Made by a program: the position numbers and the translations under genes
Notes under the pieces: model-generated
The model's database searches: none
Seen by the model: only the letters and a program-made list of their open reading frames with translations
Told to the model about the DNA's origin: nothing
In this document: positions 51,931-61,558 of the stretch, piece by piece
Layout: each line of letters starts with the position of its first letter
How positions within the stretch are numbered: the first letter of the stretch is position 1
Assembly: GCF_013343295.1 (NCBI RefSeq)
Contig: NZ_CP049074.1
Span: 1,593,501 to 1,657,500 of the forward strand
Length of the DNA: 64,000 nt
From: Metallosphaera tengchongensis
Lineage (GTDB): Archaea > Thermoproteota > Thermoprotei_A > Sulfolobales > Sulfolobaceae
Direction of reading: 5' to 3'

Positions 51931-52279
51931 CAACTCTCTTTTTAACAAGAAGCTTTAAATCTCTCATGCCCTCTACTTTGATCTCCTCCCCTTTCCTTAT
52001 ATCCTCAAGGGCTATTGCTTCCCAGTACTCTCCATCAACTATAACGTAACCGGCTTCTCCCCTCTTTATATCGTCAACTGCCTTTCCAGTTTTCCCCTGG
52101 TAGGTGAACAGGTTCCTCTTTCTGGTCTTAGCGATGACGTATATCATCCTATAGGAAAGAAAGCCGATAATGGCTAAGGACGGCACAACCACAATGGGGT
52201 CTGAAATGTAACCAGTCAGAATTAAAGCTATGATTAACACAATAATGATTATTACAGGTATTACATACGCGTGAGCCAC
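51914..52279 (-). CDS. NfeD-like membrane protein, short form
   Basis: 121 residues: two N-terminal transmembrane helices and a C-terminal OB-fold (GKTGKAVDDIKRGEAGYVIVDGEYWEA ... IKVEGMRDLKLLVK), as in truncated NfeD. NfeD proteins usually work with SPFH/stomatin proteins, and one is encoded at 53781, beyond the thermopsin gene. Confidence 0.82.
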   Translation of the reverse strand: MAHAYVIPVIIIIVLIIALILTGYISDPIVVVPSLAIIGFLSYRMIYVIAKTRKRNLFTYQGKTGKAVDDIKRGEAGYVIVDGEYWEAIALEDIRKGEEIKVEGMRDLKLLVKKRVDEAII

Positions 52280-52317
52280 AAAAATTTTATTGTCCTCGGG
52301 TATTATAAAGTATATTC

Positions 52318-53613
52318 ATGAACTTTTTATCGCTCTTCGTAGTATCCCTTCTGCTTATTGTGGCAGTAACTCCTTCGGTTGGGCTGTTAGCTGTGGGACA
52401 GACCCAAATATCTCTACCTGTGGGGATGTCGTATTTCTCCCTATTCTCTGTGGAGTACACTCCATACGTTGTGGGAACAGTCAACATTTCTTCCCTATCC
52501 ATCGGTAGGTCATATATAGCCGGGCAACCCTTTCAGTACGGTAACGCTTCCCTTCAGCTTAACGCGATGCTTAACGGATCCTACTGGGCCCAAAATGTTA
52601 TGCTTTTCCAAGAGGTGGGTAACAATACCTTTAGGGTCAGCCTCATAGTGAACTTCTGGAATTTATCTGGGCCTTTCCTCAACCTAGTTCAGAACACTAC
52701 AACTTTCCAAGGTCTAGGGGTTTACTGCTACTATGGCCCTTCCATCAACTTGACTTTGCCAGCTTCAATCTCCCTCTTCATGAATTCCTCTCACTCTCTC
52801 CAGTTCGGCTTCATGATAGACGGGAAAAGAACAGTTTACCTAACCTTGCCCTTTTCAGGTTACTTCAAACTAGGAGGCCTATCCGCTAACGGTCTTCCAA
52901 ACGACTTGGAGCTCGTATGGGGAGGACCAGGAGGAGGTAGCGAGGTAAACATGGTGGCACACGCAACGGAGGAGTTGCAGTTCCTTAGCGAAGACAAATT
53001 AACTATAGTCCCATCAGCCCTCTCGGTTGGGCTCGACACCGCAGAATCAGCGTACGGAATTGCCTCGTCCCCCAACCTCGGGAATATTCAGTCTCCCTTC
53101 GATGTTATTAACCGGGGGGTTAATTCACCATCGGTTCTCTGGCCTGTCCCACCAAAGGTAGACCTAATCCAGCAAAATCAGACCGTGACAGTTAAGCTCT
53201 CCTATGGAAACTTCACTTTCCCTAACCAAGAGGTGGAGTTAAAGGTTCTTAAGGGTTTGTCCCTCACTACCCTTTACGCAAATTTTACCAACTCCTCCGG
53301 GGAGGTAAAGTTTACGAACGTGACAGAGAACTTCTATGAGGTCTATTTCCCAGGTAATTATTCCCTATCTCAGTCCTCTGCCCTCTCGTCTCCCACGTTG
53401 AACCACGTTATAAATGAAACCTCCACCCTTTTCGATTCTTTGGTGAAGTTCTTAGAGACTTATAACTTCAAGAAGGCGTTGAGCTCTGACTTCAATCACG
53501 TAAAGTACCAAGGTAAAACTCAGGTTAACTACCTACTTCTGGAGGTCATTGGTGGCTTAACCGCGGGGATACTAATTTCCGCAGTTCTTCAGAGGAAAGG
53601 TTATAGGTGGTAG
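52318..53613 (+). CDS. Thermopsin-family acid protease (A5), membrane-anchored
   Basis: 431 residues. Signal peptide (1-25), N-terminal LPVGMSYFSLFSVEY, the middle segment YWAQNVMLF ... NFWNLSG and the thermopsin hallmark DLELVWGGPGGGSEV, then a C-terminal transmembrane helix. Numerous N-glycosylation sites. It degrades protein at the acidic cell surface. TATA ATTTTATTG (about 52284-52292) fits ATG 52318. Confidence 0.88.
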   Translation: MNFLSLFVVSLLLIVAVTPSVGLLAVGQTQISLPVGMSYFSLFSVEYTPYVVGTVNISSLSIGRSYIAGQPFQYGNASLQLNAMLNGSYWAQNVMLFQEVGNNTFRVSLIVNFWNLSGPFLNLVQNTTTFQGLGVYCYYGPSINLTLPASISLFMNSSHSLQFGFMIDGKRTVYLTLPFSGYFKLGGLSANGLPNDLELVWGGPGGGSEVNMVAHATEELQFLSEDKLTIVPSALSVGLDTAESAYGIASSPNLGNIQSPFDVINRGVNSPSVLWPVPPKVDLIQQNQTVTVKLSYGNFTFPNQEVELKVLKGLSLTTLYANFTNSSGEVKFTNVTENFYEVYFPGNYSLSQSSALSSPTLNHVINETSTLFDSLVKFLETYNFKKALSSDFNHVKYQGKTQVNYLLLEVIGGLTAGILISAVLQRKGYRW

Positions 53614-53780
53614 TTACGTGTTGATTGTCCGAGCTCACGAATTATTTTGTGGCTTAACTGAACTTGCCTTAGACCTTCCAGTTCAAGAAAGGGAAGGTAT
53701 TCTAGACTCTTGGCTAAAATAAGAGATAATTACAGCAATTTTTAGCCAATGTTTTTAATTTAGAAAACGCAATACATTAT

Positions 53781-54593
53781 ATGTCTTTAATAACAGACGC
53801 AATCGGTTTAGTCTTCCTTTTAATCATCATACTGGTATTTGTATCTTTATCCCTTAGGATAGTTAGGGAATGGGAGAGGGCTGTCGTCCTGAGGCTCGGG
53901 AGGATCTTAGCAATGAAGGGGCCTGGAATAATCTTCCTTATTCCTTTCGTGGACAGACCCATGGTGGTTGACCTCAGGGTAAGGACTGTGGAAATCCCTC
54001 CTCAAACAACCATAACTAGGGACAACGTGACGGTATCCATTGACGCAGTAGTCTACTACAAGGTGGTGGATCCAATGAAGGCGGTCTCCATGGTAGCCAA
54101 TTACAACGCAGCTGTACTGAACATTTCGCAGACCTCATTAAGGGACATTATTGGTCAAATGGAACTTGATGAAGTCCTGAGCAAGAGGGAGGAGATAAAC
54201 AAGAAGTTACAAGAGATTTTAGACTCCTACACTGAGGCATGGGGAGTCAAGGTGACAGCTGTGACCGTGAGGGACATAAAGCTTTCCCCTGATTTACTTA
54301 CAGCCATAGCGAAACAGGCAGAAGCGGAAAGGCTCAGGAGAGCTAAGGTGATACTAAGTGAAGGTGAGAGACAGGCGTCGACTATATTGGCTGAAGCGTC
54401 CAAGTCCTACCAGACTAACCCCATGGCCCTTCAATTGAGGTTCCTTGAGACACTCTCTGATATATCCCAACGTGGAGGACTTATAGTGGTAGTTCCAGCC
54501 GAGAAGGAGATTTACCCAACTCTCTCCACATCTTTAGCTTTAGTGAACAGTCTTAAAAAAATGGAAAGCCCAGGATCTAAGGGAGGAAGTTGA
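53781..54593 (+). CDS. SPFH/stomatin-family membrane protein (slipin)
   Basis: 270 residues: N-terminal membrane helix, SPFH domain (REWERAVVLRLGRILAMKGPG, VDLRVRTVEIPPQ), a coiled coil (about 185-215, KQAEAERLRRAKVILSEGE) and a short tail. It forms membrane microdomain scaffolds together with NfeD. Leaderless ATG with TATA TGTTTTTAATTT (53750-53761). The next gene (cobM) overlaps its stop. Confidence 0.92.
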   Translation: MSLITDAIGLVFLLIIILVFVSLSLRIVREWERAVVLRLGRILAMKGPGIIFLIPFVDRPMVVDLRVRTVEIPPQTTITRDNVTVSIDAVVYYKVVDPMKAVSMVANYNAAVLNISQTSLRDIIGQMELDEVLSKREEINKKLQEILDSYTEAWGVKVTAVTVRDIKLSPDLLTAIAKQAEAERLRRAKVILSEGERQASTILAEASKSYQTNPMALQLRFLETLSDISQRGGLIVVVPAEKEIYPTLSTSLALVNSLKKMESPGSKGGS

Positions 54594-55330
54594 GAAAAGT
54601 CACAATACTGGGAGTAGGACCAGGTGATCCAGAGCTACTTACCATCAAGGCCATGAAGAGGATAGAGGAATGTGAAGTAATTTTCTTCACCGGTTCCTTG
54701 ATAAGCGATGAAGTGAAAGCCCTATTCAAGTGTAAGAAAATCTTTGACACGTCCTCAATGACCATGGAGGAGATAATCAACGAGACCAAAAAGGAAGTAG
54801 AAATGGGAAAGAAGGTCTGTATAGCCCACGACGGGGATCCATTTATTTACGGTGCCATTAGCGAGGAGATCAACCGGCTCGCTAAAGAGGGGATCGAAGT
54901 TGAGATAGTTCCTGGGATAAGCTCATTCCAACTCTCGGCGTCCCTCCTAGGCATTGAGCTCACTTGCCCTGGAGGACCCCAATCCGTGATTATTACAAGG
55001 CTTCCCTATAGGACAGACTACGAGAGGAGACTAGTCTTGGACAGGAACTCCACAGTGGTGGTTTTCCTCTCAATACACCTCATTAACCTAGTGGAGGAGC
55101 AACTATTGAGGGTCTTCCCGCCCGATTTTCCTGTTGCAGTAGTGTACAGAGCGGGGTGGCAAGACCAAAAAATTTTGAGGGGAGAGCTGAGTAACCTTGA
55201 GAAGATGGTGAAGGACAATAAAATCACTAAGACTGCCCTAATCATAGTCAGCGAGTGTTTAAAGTATACCGGTAAAAGGAGTAATCTTTACTCTCCAGAT
55301 TTCGTCCACTCTTTCAGGGGTTTGAAATGA
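54590..55330 (+). CDS. cobM: Precorrin-4 / cobalt-precorrin-4 C11-methyltransferase
   Basis: 246 residues of the CbiF/CobM family: VTILGVGPGDPELLTIKA at the N terminus, a Gly-rich loop DGDPFIYGA and VPGISSFQLSASLLGIELT. It adds the C11 methyl group in cobalamin ring synthesis. TTG start 54590 overlaps the SPFH stop and has a GGGAGGA-like ribosome site. The stop overlaps the next gene (ATGA). Two corrin genes sit in one operon with a stomatin gene. Confidence 0.9.
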   Translation: MRKVTILGVGPGDPELLTIKAMKRIEECEVIFFTGSLISDEVKALFKCKKIFDTSSMTMEEIINETKKEVEMGKKVCIAHDGDPFIYGAISEEINRLAKEGIEVEIVPGISSFQLSASLLGIELTCPGGPQSVIITRLPYRTDYERRLVLDRNSTVVVFLSIHLINLVEEQLLRVFPPDFPVAVVYRAGWQDQKILRGELSNLEKMVKDNKITKTALIIVSECLKYTGKRSNLYSPDFVHSFRGLK

Positions 55331-55854
55331 AGATAGTGGGAGTAGGAATTGGTCCAGGAGACCCTGACTTACTTACCCTGAGGGCCCTCAACGTTATAAA
55401 GAGCTCGGACGTCGTAGTTGTACCAACCTCTTCCAGGAGAATAACCTACAATGCTGTAAAGCCTTACCTAAGTGATAAGGAAGTTATTGAGTTCCAGTTA
55501 CCGGTAAGGGGGGAGAGAAGGGTATATGGAGATCTCGTGGACTCACTCAAGTCTTACAACAACGTGGCGTATGTCACTTTAGGGGATCCAGCGTTCTACA
55601 GCTCCCTCTATAGACTTCGCCAATACGCAGAAATACAACAGGTCATACCCGGGATCACCTCTTTCTCGTGGTGCTCTTCACTAAACAGGATCCCGATAGC
55701 CCTTGGTAAGGAGAGGGTCCTGATCACGCCGAGTCCACTCCTGGAGAGTGGGGCAGATACCTACGTGTACATGAAAGGAGAAGTGGAAGGAGGTATAAAG
55801 TGTGGCAACGGTTACTTTACTGTAACTATCAAGAGATCAACCCAAGGCGTTTAA
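55327..55854 (+). CDS. cbiL: Precorrin-2 / cobalt-precorrin-2 C20-methyltransferase, compact
   Basis: 175 residues of the CbiL/CobI family: VGVGIGPGDPDLLTLRAL, a conserved TLGDPAFYSSL and VPGITSFSWCSSLNRIPIA. Family members usually have about 220-240 residues. Here the segment between YVYMKGEVEGG and the last strand GYFTVTIK is only about six residues, so roughly 40 residues of the C-terminal lobe are missing. The SAM site looks intact; it may be a shortened but working enzyme. Confidence 0.78.
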   Translation: MKIVGVGIGPGDPDLLTLRALNVIKSSDVVVVPTSSRRITYNAVKPYLSDKEVIEFQLPVRGERRVYGDLVDSLKSYNNVAYVTLGDPAFYSSLYRLRQYAEIQQVIPGITSFSWCSSLNRIPIALGKERVLITPSPLLESGADTYVYMKGEVEGGIKCGNGYFTVTIKRSTQGV

Positions 55855-56171
55855 GGTAACGTACTCATCAAGGTCCATTTCGCTTCTGTATATACTTACG
55901 TAAATCATTTCATATCACTGGATGTCTATAGCTCTTCAAACCTTTAAAGGGTTTGCCAGGGGCAGATATAGACGATTGACTAAGTTAGTCTAAATTTTGA
56001 TTAGGTAGAACAGCAAACCTCGCCCTTTAGGGTGGGGTGGAGGTCAGTCCAAGGAAAGAATATCTCTGTTATATCCCGTAAGTTGTTCTTTTCTGATCTA
56101 TAATCGACTTTCGTATCTCCAAAGTTAAGGCCCCGAGAAGAGATTTAACCAAAAGTTCCCTTTCTACTCTG
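55855..56171. other. 317-bp region with one IS-like hairpin
   Basis: Contains a palindromic AAACCTTTAAAGGGTTT (about 55938-55954), hairpin copy 5, and a TATA-like GATTTAACC (about 56140-56148) that would drive the MTA phosphorylase gene. No protein gene or RNA recognised. Confidence 0.5.
56013..56047 (+). repeat. IS200/IS605-like terminal hairpin, copy 5 (inverted orientation)
   Basis: GCAAACCTCGCCCTTTAGGG then TGGGGTGGAGGTCAG; the reverse complement of the copy-1 pattern, with a strong stem. It is the best-preserved copy in the window. Confidence 0.6.
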
Positions 56172-56978
56172 ATGTCACAAGAAAATAAGGCCCTGATAGG
56201 CGTAATAGGTGGATCTGGACTTTACGATCCAGGGATATTTGAAAATACTAGGGAAATAAAGGTCTATACTCCCTTTGGAGAGCCTAGCGATCTTATAACC
56301 TTGGGAGAGCTTGAAGGAAAAACCGTAGCTTTTCTACCTAGACATGGAAGGAGACATAGAATACCTCCACACAGGATAAATTACAGGGCAAACATATGGG
56401 CGTTAAAGGAACTGGGGGTTAAGTTCCTAATTTCAGTTTCAGCTGTAGGCAGCTTAAACCTTAGCTACAAGCCAGGGGACTTCTTAGTACCTGACCAGTT
56501 TATAGATATGACAAAGGGACGCCAGTATACCTTCTACGATGGCCCTGTAGTGGCTCACGTATCCATGGCCGATCCTTTCTGCAATTCCTTGAGGAAAGTC
56601 ATTCTTAAGTCCGCGGAAAAATTAGGGATTGTCACACACAGTAAAGGAACCTACATATGCATTGAGGGACCCAGGTTTTCCACCAGGGCAGAGAGCTTGG
56701 TATGGAAAGAGGTGTTCAAGGCCGATATAATCGGGATGACGTTAGTTCCTGAAGTCAACCTGGCCTGTGAGGCCCAGATGTGTTACGCTACCGTGGCCAT
56801 GATCACCGATTACGACGTATTTGCAGACGTACCTGTTACTGCGGAGGAGGTCACCAAGGTTATGTCAGATAACACCGCAAAGGCCAAGATATTGCTCAGG
56901 GAAGTTATAAGGTCTTTACCAGATAGACCAGAGGGAGAGTGTTCGTGTTGCAATTCCCTGAAGACAGCCCTGATTTGA
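56172..56978 (+). CDS. mtnP: 5'-methylthioadenosine phosphorylase (MTAP II type)
   Basis: 268 residues. [12 protein letters not shown] and the phosphate-binding [11 protein letters not shown] are characteristic of [15 protein letters not shown] and GMTLVPEV complete the substrate site. The C-terminal CSCC contains the CxC pair known from Sulfolobus MTAP II, which aids thermostability through disulfides. It salvages methylthioadenosine from polyamine synthesis. Overlaps the next gene by 40 bp. Confidence 0.93.
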   Translation: MSQENKALIGVIGGSGLYDPGIFENTREIKVYTPFGEPSDLITLGELEGKTVAFLPRHGRRHRIPPHRINYRANIWALKELGVKFLISVSAVGSLNLSYKPGDFLVPDQFIDMTKGRQYTFYDGPVVAHVSMADPFCNSLRKVILKSAEKLGIVTHSKGTYICIEGPRFSTRAESLVWKEVFKADIIGMTLVPEVNLACEAQMCYATVAMITDYDVFADVPVTAEEVTKVMSDNTAKAKILLREVIRSLPDRPEGECSCCNSLKTALI

Positions 56979-57727
56979 CAAGAAAGCTCAAGGTCTCCGT
57001 GATTAGTCTAGGCCAGCCAGACGTCGTGGTGTTCGGAAAGGACATGGAGTTACCTGCATATACCTTATCTAGGGCCATCACTTCCCTAGAAGGGAGGATA
57101 ATCAAGATCCTCAACGTGTATGAGTTTGCGTTCTTGGACTCTCCTTACGTGGAGAGCCAGAATGTGGTATTTCTAATTAACGACGAGGGGGAGGCAAACG
57201 AACTCTCCGGGAACGTTAGGTCCCTCGGCATTAACGGTTCTTTGTTCACTTGCAACGATAAGGTAAGTATCGAGGGGTTGAAAGTCTCCAAGTTTAAGGA
57301 TGAGCTCTGCGAGGTCAACCTCAGTTTATCTCTGCTATCATACGTTGTAAGCGGGACTTCATCTCCGAGGTCTAAAAGGATTTCCCAGGAGCTTGACTTT
57401 TCCGACCTCTCTGAATGGTTAAACAGTAAGGTGTCAGAGTTCCAACCCTCACTGGACCTTGTCCTCTCTCCAGTCCTTTTCCCGTCTTTGGGAGTAGCTA
57501 GGCGGAATCTAGGTAAAAGAGTAAAAGGGTTTTACGAAAATAACTTTTCTGACTCTAACGTAGTTTATACAGGGGTGGATCAGTTAGTGGGCAAGAGGCT
57601 AGCAAACCATGTGAGAGTATCTGGTAAAAGGGTCAAGGAAATACTGATGGATAGTGACCCTCTAACGGCTCCAATATATTTAAGTATAATATCTTACATT
57701 TTAAAAAGTAGAATTAGTGGAAGTTGA
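56939..57727 (+). CDS. Conserved hypothetical protein, 262 aa
   Basis: Not recognised with confidence. The alpha/beta pattern ([15 protein letters not shown] ... [15 protein letters not shown] ... [10 protein letters not shown] ... [13 protein letters not shown]) recalls SIS-type sugar isomerases, which is weak evidence. GTG 56939 lies within mtnP; TTG 56948 is another option. Probably co-transcribed with mtnP. Confidence 0.5.
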   Translation: MFVLQFPEDSPDLTRKLKVSVISLGQPDVVVFGKDMELPAYTLSRAITSLEGRIIKILNVYEFAFLDSPYVESQNVVFLINDEGEANELSGNVRSLGINGSLFTCNDKVSIEGLKVSKFKDELCEVNLSLSLLSYVVSGTSSPRSKRISQELDFSDLSEWLNSKVSEFQPSLDLVLSPVLFPSLGVARRNLGKRVKGFYENNFSDSNVVYTGVDQLVGKRLANHVRVSGKRVKEILMDSDPLTAPIYLSIISYILKSRISGS

Positions 57728-57742
57728 TGTAATTTGGACTTA

Positions 57743-58582
57743 ATGGAATATTGGTTCAAAACCAGAGCCCTCATTGACAATTTGGTAGAGGACTTCCTGA
57801 AAGGATCGCAGGACTGGGAAGTCATGGAGATGTCAAAGTACATTATGAGGGACGGAAAGAGGTTCAGGGGAACCCTTCTCTTCCTCTTCAATGAAGCCCT
57901 AGGTGGAGAAGAAAGGGACGCTTACCCAGGAGCTCTAGCAACAGAGATATTACATTCAGCTTCCCTAGCTTTGGACGACATAGTTGATTACGATGAGATA
58001 AGGAGAGGTATGAAGGCAGCGTGGGCAGTGTACACCAACAGGAAGGTCATATTCGTATCAAATTACCTTATACCTACTGCCCTAAAAATAATATCCGAAT
58101 ATGGAGATAAGGCCCTGAGGATTAGTGTAGACCTTTGGAAGGACACAGCAATAGGTGCCCTTAAAGACATGTACGGTAAAGAGGACGAATACATCAGGGT
58201 TATAGAGCTCAAGACAGCCTCCCTGTTTAAGCTCCCAGCTGCGCTTTCGTCCTTCTCTTCCAAGAGAAGAGAGTACCTAGACTCCCTCCTAGAGGTAGGA
58301 AAGGACCTCGGCATAATATATCAAATAATCGACGACTACGTGGACTGCGTAACTCAGGAGAGGGAAAAACTTGTGGGGAGCGCCAAGCAGTTGTATTCAC
58401 TCACATCGGGGAGGTTTGAGTCCTACGTTAGGCTGAAGTATAGTGCGTACAAGGAGCACTATGAGAACTTGATAAAGTCCCTACCCATTAAGGGAGAGTT
58501 GCTCGATCAACTTCTCGCCCTCCCCGACTTTTTAGCCTTTGGTCTCATGGGAGAAGCCGGAATAAAGAATAAAATATTTTAA
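57743..58582 (+). CDS. Polyprenyl diphosphate synthase (GGPP-type)
   Basis: 279 residues from ATG 57743 (TTG 57734 also possible; TATA-like CATTTTAAAAAG at about 57697-57708). Both Asp-rich motifs are present: [13 protein letters not shown] (first) and IIDDYVD (second), plus GKRFRG near the N terminus. It elongates isoprenoid diphosphates for archaeal membrane lipids or quinones; the chain length cannot be read here. Shorter than typical Sulfolobus GGPP synthase (about 330). Confidence 0.85.
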   Translation: MEYWFKTRALIDNLVEDFLKGSQDWEVMEMSKYIMRDGKRFRGTLLFLFNEALGGEERDAYPGALATEILHSASLALDDIVDYDEIRRGMKAAWAVYTNRKVIFVSNYLIPTALKIISEYGDKALRISVDLWKDTAIGALKDMYGKEDEYIRVIELKTASLFKLPAALSSFSSKRREYLDSLLEVGKDLGIIYQIIDDYVDCVTQEREKLVGSAKQLYSLTSGRFESYVRLKYSAYKEHYENLIKSLPIKGELLDQLLALPDFLAFGLMGEAGIKNKIF

Positions 58583-58606
58583 AATAGTCCCAATACTCGA
58601 TGGTAT

Positions 58607-59497
58607 TTGGCAAAAATAGCTGTCATTCATGAGTCGCAAAAGCTAACTGAGGCTTCAAAACAGCTCCTTTACGAAATAAAATCCAGAGGGCATAGTGCTT
58701 ATTACATAAGGGTCTCAAAAATAAACGTGTCCGTTGACGACGAGACCAAGGTGACCTATTCAGGGAGGGCCTTAGAGCTCAATGGAGCTCTCATCAGAAA
58801 CCTAGGATTTCTTACCACGATAGAACAACTGATAAGGAGGGCAGACATGATCAGGGAAATAGAGCAGAGGGGAGTCGTCACCATGAACAGCATACAATCA
58901 ATGCTTTTAGCAAGAGACAAATTTGCTAGCATATCAAAGTTAGCTAAGGCTAATCTTCCAGTACCCAACACAGCTCTCGTCGAAGACCCCTTTGAGGTAA
59001 TGAGGCTAGTTGAGAAGTGGGGTGAGGTAGTAATTAAGCCTCTAGTTGGGAGTCTAGGGCTTGGTTCGGTGAAGGTCTCTGATGCCGATATAGCGTTCAG
59101 AGTAGCCAAGTCAATACTTTCAGTAAATCAACCCGTTTACGTTCAGAAGTATATAAGGAAGCCCAATAGGGACATAAGGGCTTTTGTGGTTGGTGATAGG
59201 CTACTGGGTAGCATATATAGGATCTCCCCAGAGAACTGGAAAACCAACGTAGCCCAGGGGGCCCTAGTCCAGGCACTGTCTCCAAAGGACTTAGGCGAGA
59301 TAGAGGAGATCAGTGTAAAGGCGACCAGGACTTTAGGTTTAGACTACTCTGGAGTTGACATAGTGGAGGACCTTGACGGGGGATACAAGATACTAGAGGT
59401 AAATGGTGCCCCTCTCTGGAAGGGCTTTCAGAGCGCCACCTCTGTCAATCCCGCTAAATATATAGTTGACCTACTCACTGAGAAAATCAGGAAATGA
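58607..59497 (+). CDS. RimK-like ATP-grasp ligase
   Basis: 296 residues of the RimK/LysX/MptN group: [35 protein letters not shown] (ATP-binding loop), [13 protein letters not shown] (Mg-binding ENGx-like element). It probably joins an amino acid, usually glutamate, to a substrate such as a cofactor or carrier protein. TTG 58607 fits the TATA ATTTTAAAATA (58575-58585). Not in the usual lysW cluster, so the LysX role is not supported. Confidence 0.8.
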   Translation: MAKIAVIHESQKLTEASKQLLYEIKSRGHSAYYIRVSKINVSVDDETKVTYSGRALELNGALIRNLGFLTTIEQLIRRADMIREIEQRGVVTMNSIQSMLLARDKFASISKLAKANLPVPNTALVEDPFEVMRLVEKWGEVVIKPLVGSLGLGSVKVSDADIAFRVAKSILSVNQPVYVQKYIRKPNRDIRAFVVGDRLLGSIYRISPENWKTNVAQGALVQALSPKDLGEIEEISVKATRTLGLDYSGVDIVEDLDGGYKILEVNGAPLWKGFQSATSVNPAKYIVDLLTEKIRK

Positions 59498-59546
59498 GGA
59501 GAAGCAAAACCGGCTGACTTGTGATGCAGAGCTCTCGCCCTGATTC
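59490..59546 (+). ncRNA. Possible C/D box sRNA between ATP-grasp and Lrp genes
   Basis: C-like ATGAGGA 59494-59500, 13-nt guide, D' CTGA 59514-59517, 3-nt spacer, C' GTGATGC 59521-59527, 12-nt guide 59528-59539, D CTGA 59540-59543. Both C boxes have one mismatch. A TATA-like AATATATAG lies about 30 nt upstream. Spacing is right but the C box core is changed; an eroded IS-like hairpin is the alternative reading. Confidence 0.35.
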
Positions 59547-60003
59547 ATTCTTCCAAACCTTTCTTCTCCTTTATAGTCCTAAGGGCTACCATCGTGTAGG
59601 TAGAGGTAATTCCCTCCAGTTTGCCGATGTAGTCGAGAACCTTAGCTAAATCCTCCCTTGACTTTACCCTGACCTTAAGGAGGGCGTAATACTCACCTGT
59701 GACGTCGTAGATATCATATATTTCCTTCATCTCTATCAATTTCTTAAGAATTTCCTCATACTTCTTGGGCTCTGCCTTGATCAATACAAAAGCCAAAACG
59801 TTAAGCCCTATCCTGTCCAAGTCGATCTCTATCCCAAAATTCTTAATTACACCCTCCTTAACCAGTCTCTTCACTCTCATGTGGATGGTTGACTCGCTCA
59901 GGTCCAGCATCTTAGCTAATCTTGAAAATGGGGTTCTAGAGTCCTTCTGGAGTATATCTAAAATTTTCCTATCAATACCGTCTAGGTAATAATGCTCGTT
60001 CAT
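59545..60003 (-). CDS. Lrp/AsnC-family transcriptional regulator
   Basis: 152 residues: an N-terminal helix-turn-helix ([20 protein letters not shown] ... [16 protein letters not shown]) and a C-terminal RAM ligand-binding domain ([16 protein letters not shown] ... [17 protein letters not shown]). Full Lrp length. It overlaps the upstream flavoprotein gene by ATGA and is co-transcribed with it. Effector unknown, probably an amino acid. Confidence 0.92.
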   Translation of the reverse strand: MNEHYYLDGIDRKILDILQKDSRTPFSRLAKMLDLSESTIHMRVKRLVKEGVIKNFGIEIDLDRIGLNVLAFVLIKAEPKKYEEILKKLIEMKEIYDIYDVTGEYYALLKVRVKSREDLAKVLDYIGKLEGITSTYTMVALRTIKEKKGLEE

Positions 60004-60989
60004 ATAATAGAACTTCCGAACAGTTTAATAAGATCTAACTTCCCGAAATCCCCCATGGCGAACTTCACAACTAACCTGGGGTCAGCCTTCAGTAATACCC
60101 TCTCCAGTCCTTTGACTGAATTTCTGGCTTTAGCCTCCTTAATTACCTTAGCGTGAATTTGTAGGGACCAGTAAAGCTTGCTCCTTTTGAACTCCTTGCT
60201 GAAGTCCTTATCCTCGAGGAGGGCATTGGCCATTATTTTAGCAGACATAATAGAGGGTCTTATTCCCTCCCCTGTCACAGCGTAAACTGTCCCCAGGGCC
60301 TCTCCTATGTAGGAGCCGTTCAACCTTTCTTCCAAAACGCCAAAGTCCGAAACCCTGGCTCCGTGGAAACCTAGGACCTTCCCCTTGGTTATGGTCTTGA
60401 GCTTCTCCTTAATGAAATCAACTGAGCCGTACCCTCCAACCCCTATCTTAGCTCCTTTTGGGTCAGGGAATATCCAGCCGTACCCTAGGAGGTCGGAGTA
60501 GAAGTACATGTCCACCATCTCAGGGTCGTAGTTTAGGTCGGTTATATACTGGACTGCTGGGATCGTCACATCCTTACCTAAGGAGTAGTGACCGGTGGCG
60601 AATATTACCTTGTCGGCTTGCTCTTGCTTCCCGTTAACAGTCAGTACGCCGTCTTTAACCACCACCTTAGAGTTTAGCCTCAGATCGATCTTCTCCCCAA
60701 GCTTCCTCAAGAACATTGGTTTATCAACAATGTAACCTAACCTCTCCCTCTCCCTTACTTCAGAGATAAGCTTCCCGTCTAAAAATATCCTAAACCCCTT
60801 TATTTCGCTGTAGATGCTCTCCTTAGGGATGTCTATTTGGTTCTCAATTCCCTTAAGTAGTCCCCAGGCGCAAGGTTTTTTCCCAACGTCATCTAAACCT
60901 TCGTACACTGTCGCATCGATTTTAGTCCCTCGCAGGAACCAACCCAGTGAAATTCCCGCAGGACCACCACCCACTATCGCCAGCTTCAA
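60000..60989 (-). CDS. Geranylgeranyl-reductase-like FAD oxidoreductase
   Basis: 329 residues. An N-terminal FAD Rossmann motif [13 protein letters not shown], the KPCAWG segment (family motif KPCGxG), GYGWIFP and the C-terminal [16 protein letters not shown] are all typical of the geranylgeranyl reductase family. Probably reduces isoprenoid chains of lipids or quinones; the substrate is uncertain. Likely operon with the membrane protein at 61000 (10 nt apart) and the Lrp gene. Confidence 0.8.
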   Translation of the reverse strand: MKLAIVGGGPAGISLGWFLRGTKIDATVYEGLDDVGKKPCAWGLLKGIENQIDIPKESIYSEIKGFRIFLDGKLISEVRERERLGYIVDKPMFLRKLGEKIDLRLNSKVVVKDGVLTVNGKQEQADKVIFATGHYSLGKDVTIPAVQYITDLNYDPEMVDMYFYSDLLGYGWIFPDPKGAKIGVGGYGSVDFIKEKLKTITKGKVLGFHGARVSDFGVLEERLNGSYIGEALGTVYAVTGEGIRPSIMSAKIMANALLEDKDFSKEFKRSKLYWSLQIHAKVIKEAKARNSVKGLERVLLKADPRLVVKFAMGDFGKLDLIKLFGSSII

Positions 60990-60999
60990 TAGGGTTCAC

Positions 61000-61500
61000 C
61001 TATTTCCTGAAGTAAAGCATTAGTATAAAACCCATGATAAGGAATCCAGAATAAAGGGTAATTAACTCGTAGAAGTTATGCAAAAACCTCCCTATTATTG
61101 CCCCTATTAGAATGGTAAGAGCGAAGGCTAGGTAACCATCCGCAAGGTAAAGTACCTCTTTCTTGAAAATCTTCCCCCAAAGGTCCTTGGTAGCGAAGTA
61201 GAGGGAAATAAAGAAGGGTATAGATTCAACCAGCGACACTGCACCGTACAGTTTAGGATGAAGAGGGAGGGTGAAAAACACACCCAGAGCAAGTCCGAAC
61301 GAGAATATTCCAGAGAAGAAGAGTGAGACTGTTGCGTTTGTCTGATCCACCCAAGGCTTATACGTCGCGAACAGGTAAAGAACTATAGCGAAACCCACCA
61401 CCGATGCCCCTACAAAGGCGTAGAAGTTATCTGCCAGAGCAGGTAGAACAGGTAGTAGAATTAGTAGTAATGATACCCCTGTCACTTGCCAATCCTTCAT
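61000..61500 (-). CDS. Membrane protein, 166 aa
   Basis: Five to six transmembrane helices; family not recognised. ATG 61500 is preferred, since the minus-strand TATA ATTTTTATC (about 61530-61538) would start transcription near 61508, downstream of ATG 61518. First gene of the operon with the flavoprotein and Lrp regulator. Confidence 0.6.
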   Translation of the reverse strand: MKDWQVTGVSLLLILLPVLPALADNFYAFVGASVVGFAIVLYLFATYKPWVDQTNATVSLFFSGIFSFGLALGVFFTLPLHPKLYGAVSLVESIPFFISLYFATKDLWGKIFKKEVLYLADGYLAFALTILIGAIIGRFLHNFYELITLYSGFLIMGFILMLYFRK

Positions 61501-61525
61501 TTGAATCACTATAGCCATGTTGTCA

Positions 61526-61539
61526 AAGATAAAAATATC
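61526..61539. promoter_or_regulatory. Shared bidirectional TATA element
   Basis: AAGATAAAAATATC serves as a TATA box at about 26 nt from ATG 61559 on the plus strand and from the predicted start at about 61508 on the minus strand. One AT-rich core seems to drive both divergent genes. Confidence 0.5.
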
Positions 61540-61558
61540 TAATGGTAATAGTAACTAC

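Noticed and set aside
58607-60003. ATP-grasp plus Lrp gene as LysX and LysM of lysine synthesis
   Set aside because: No lysW, lysJ, lysK or lysZ in the vicinity, and the two genes are convergent, not an operon.
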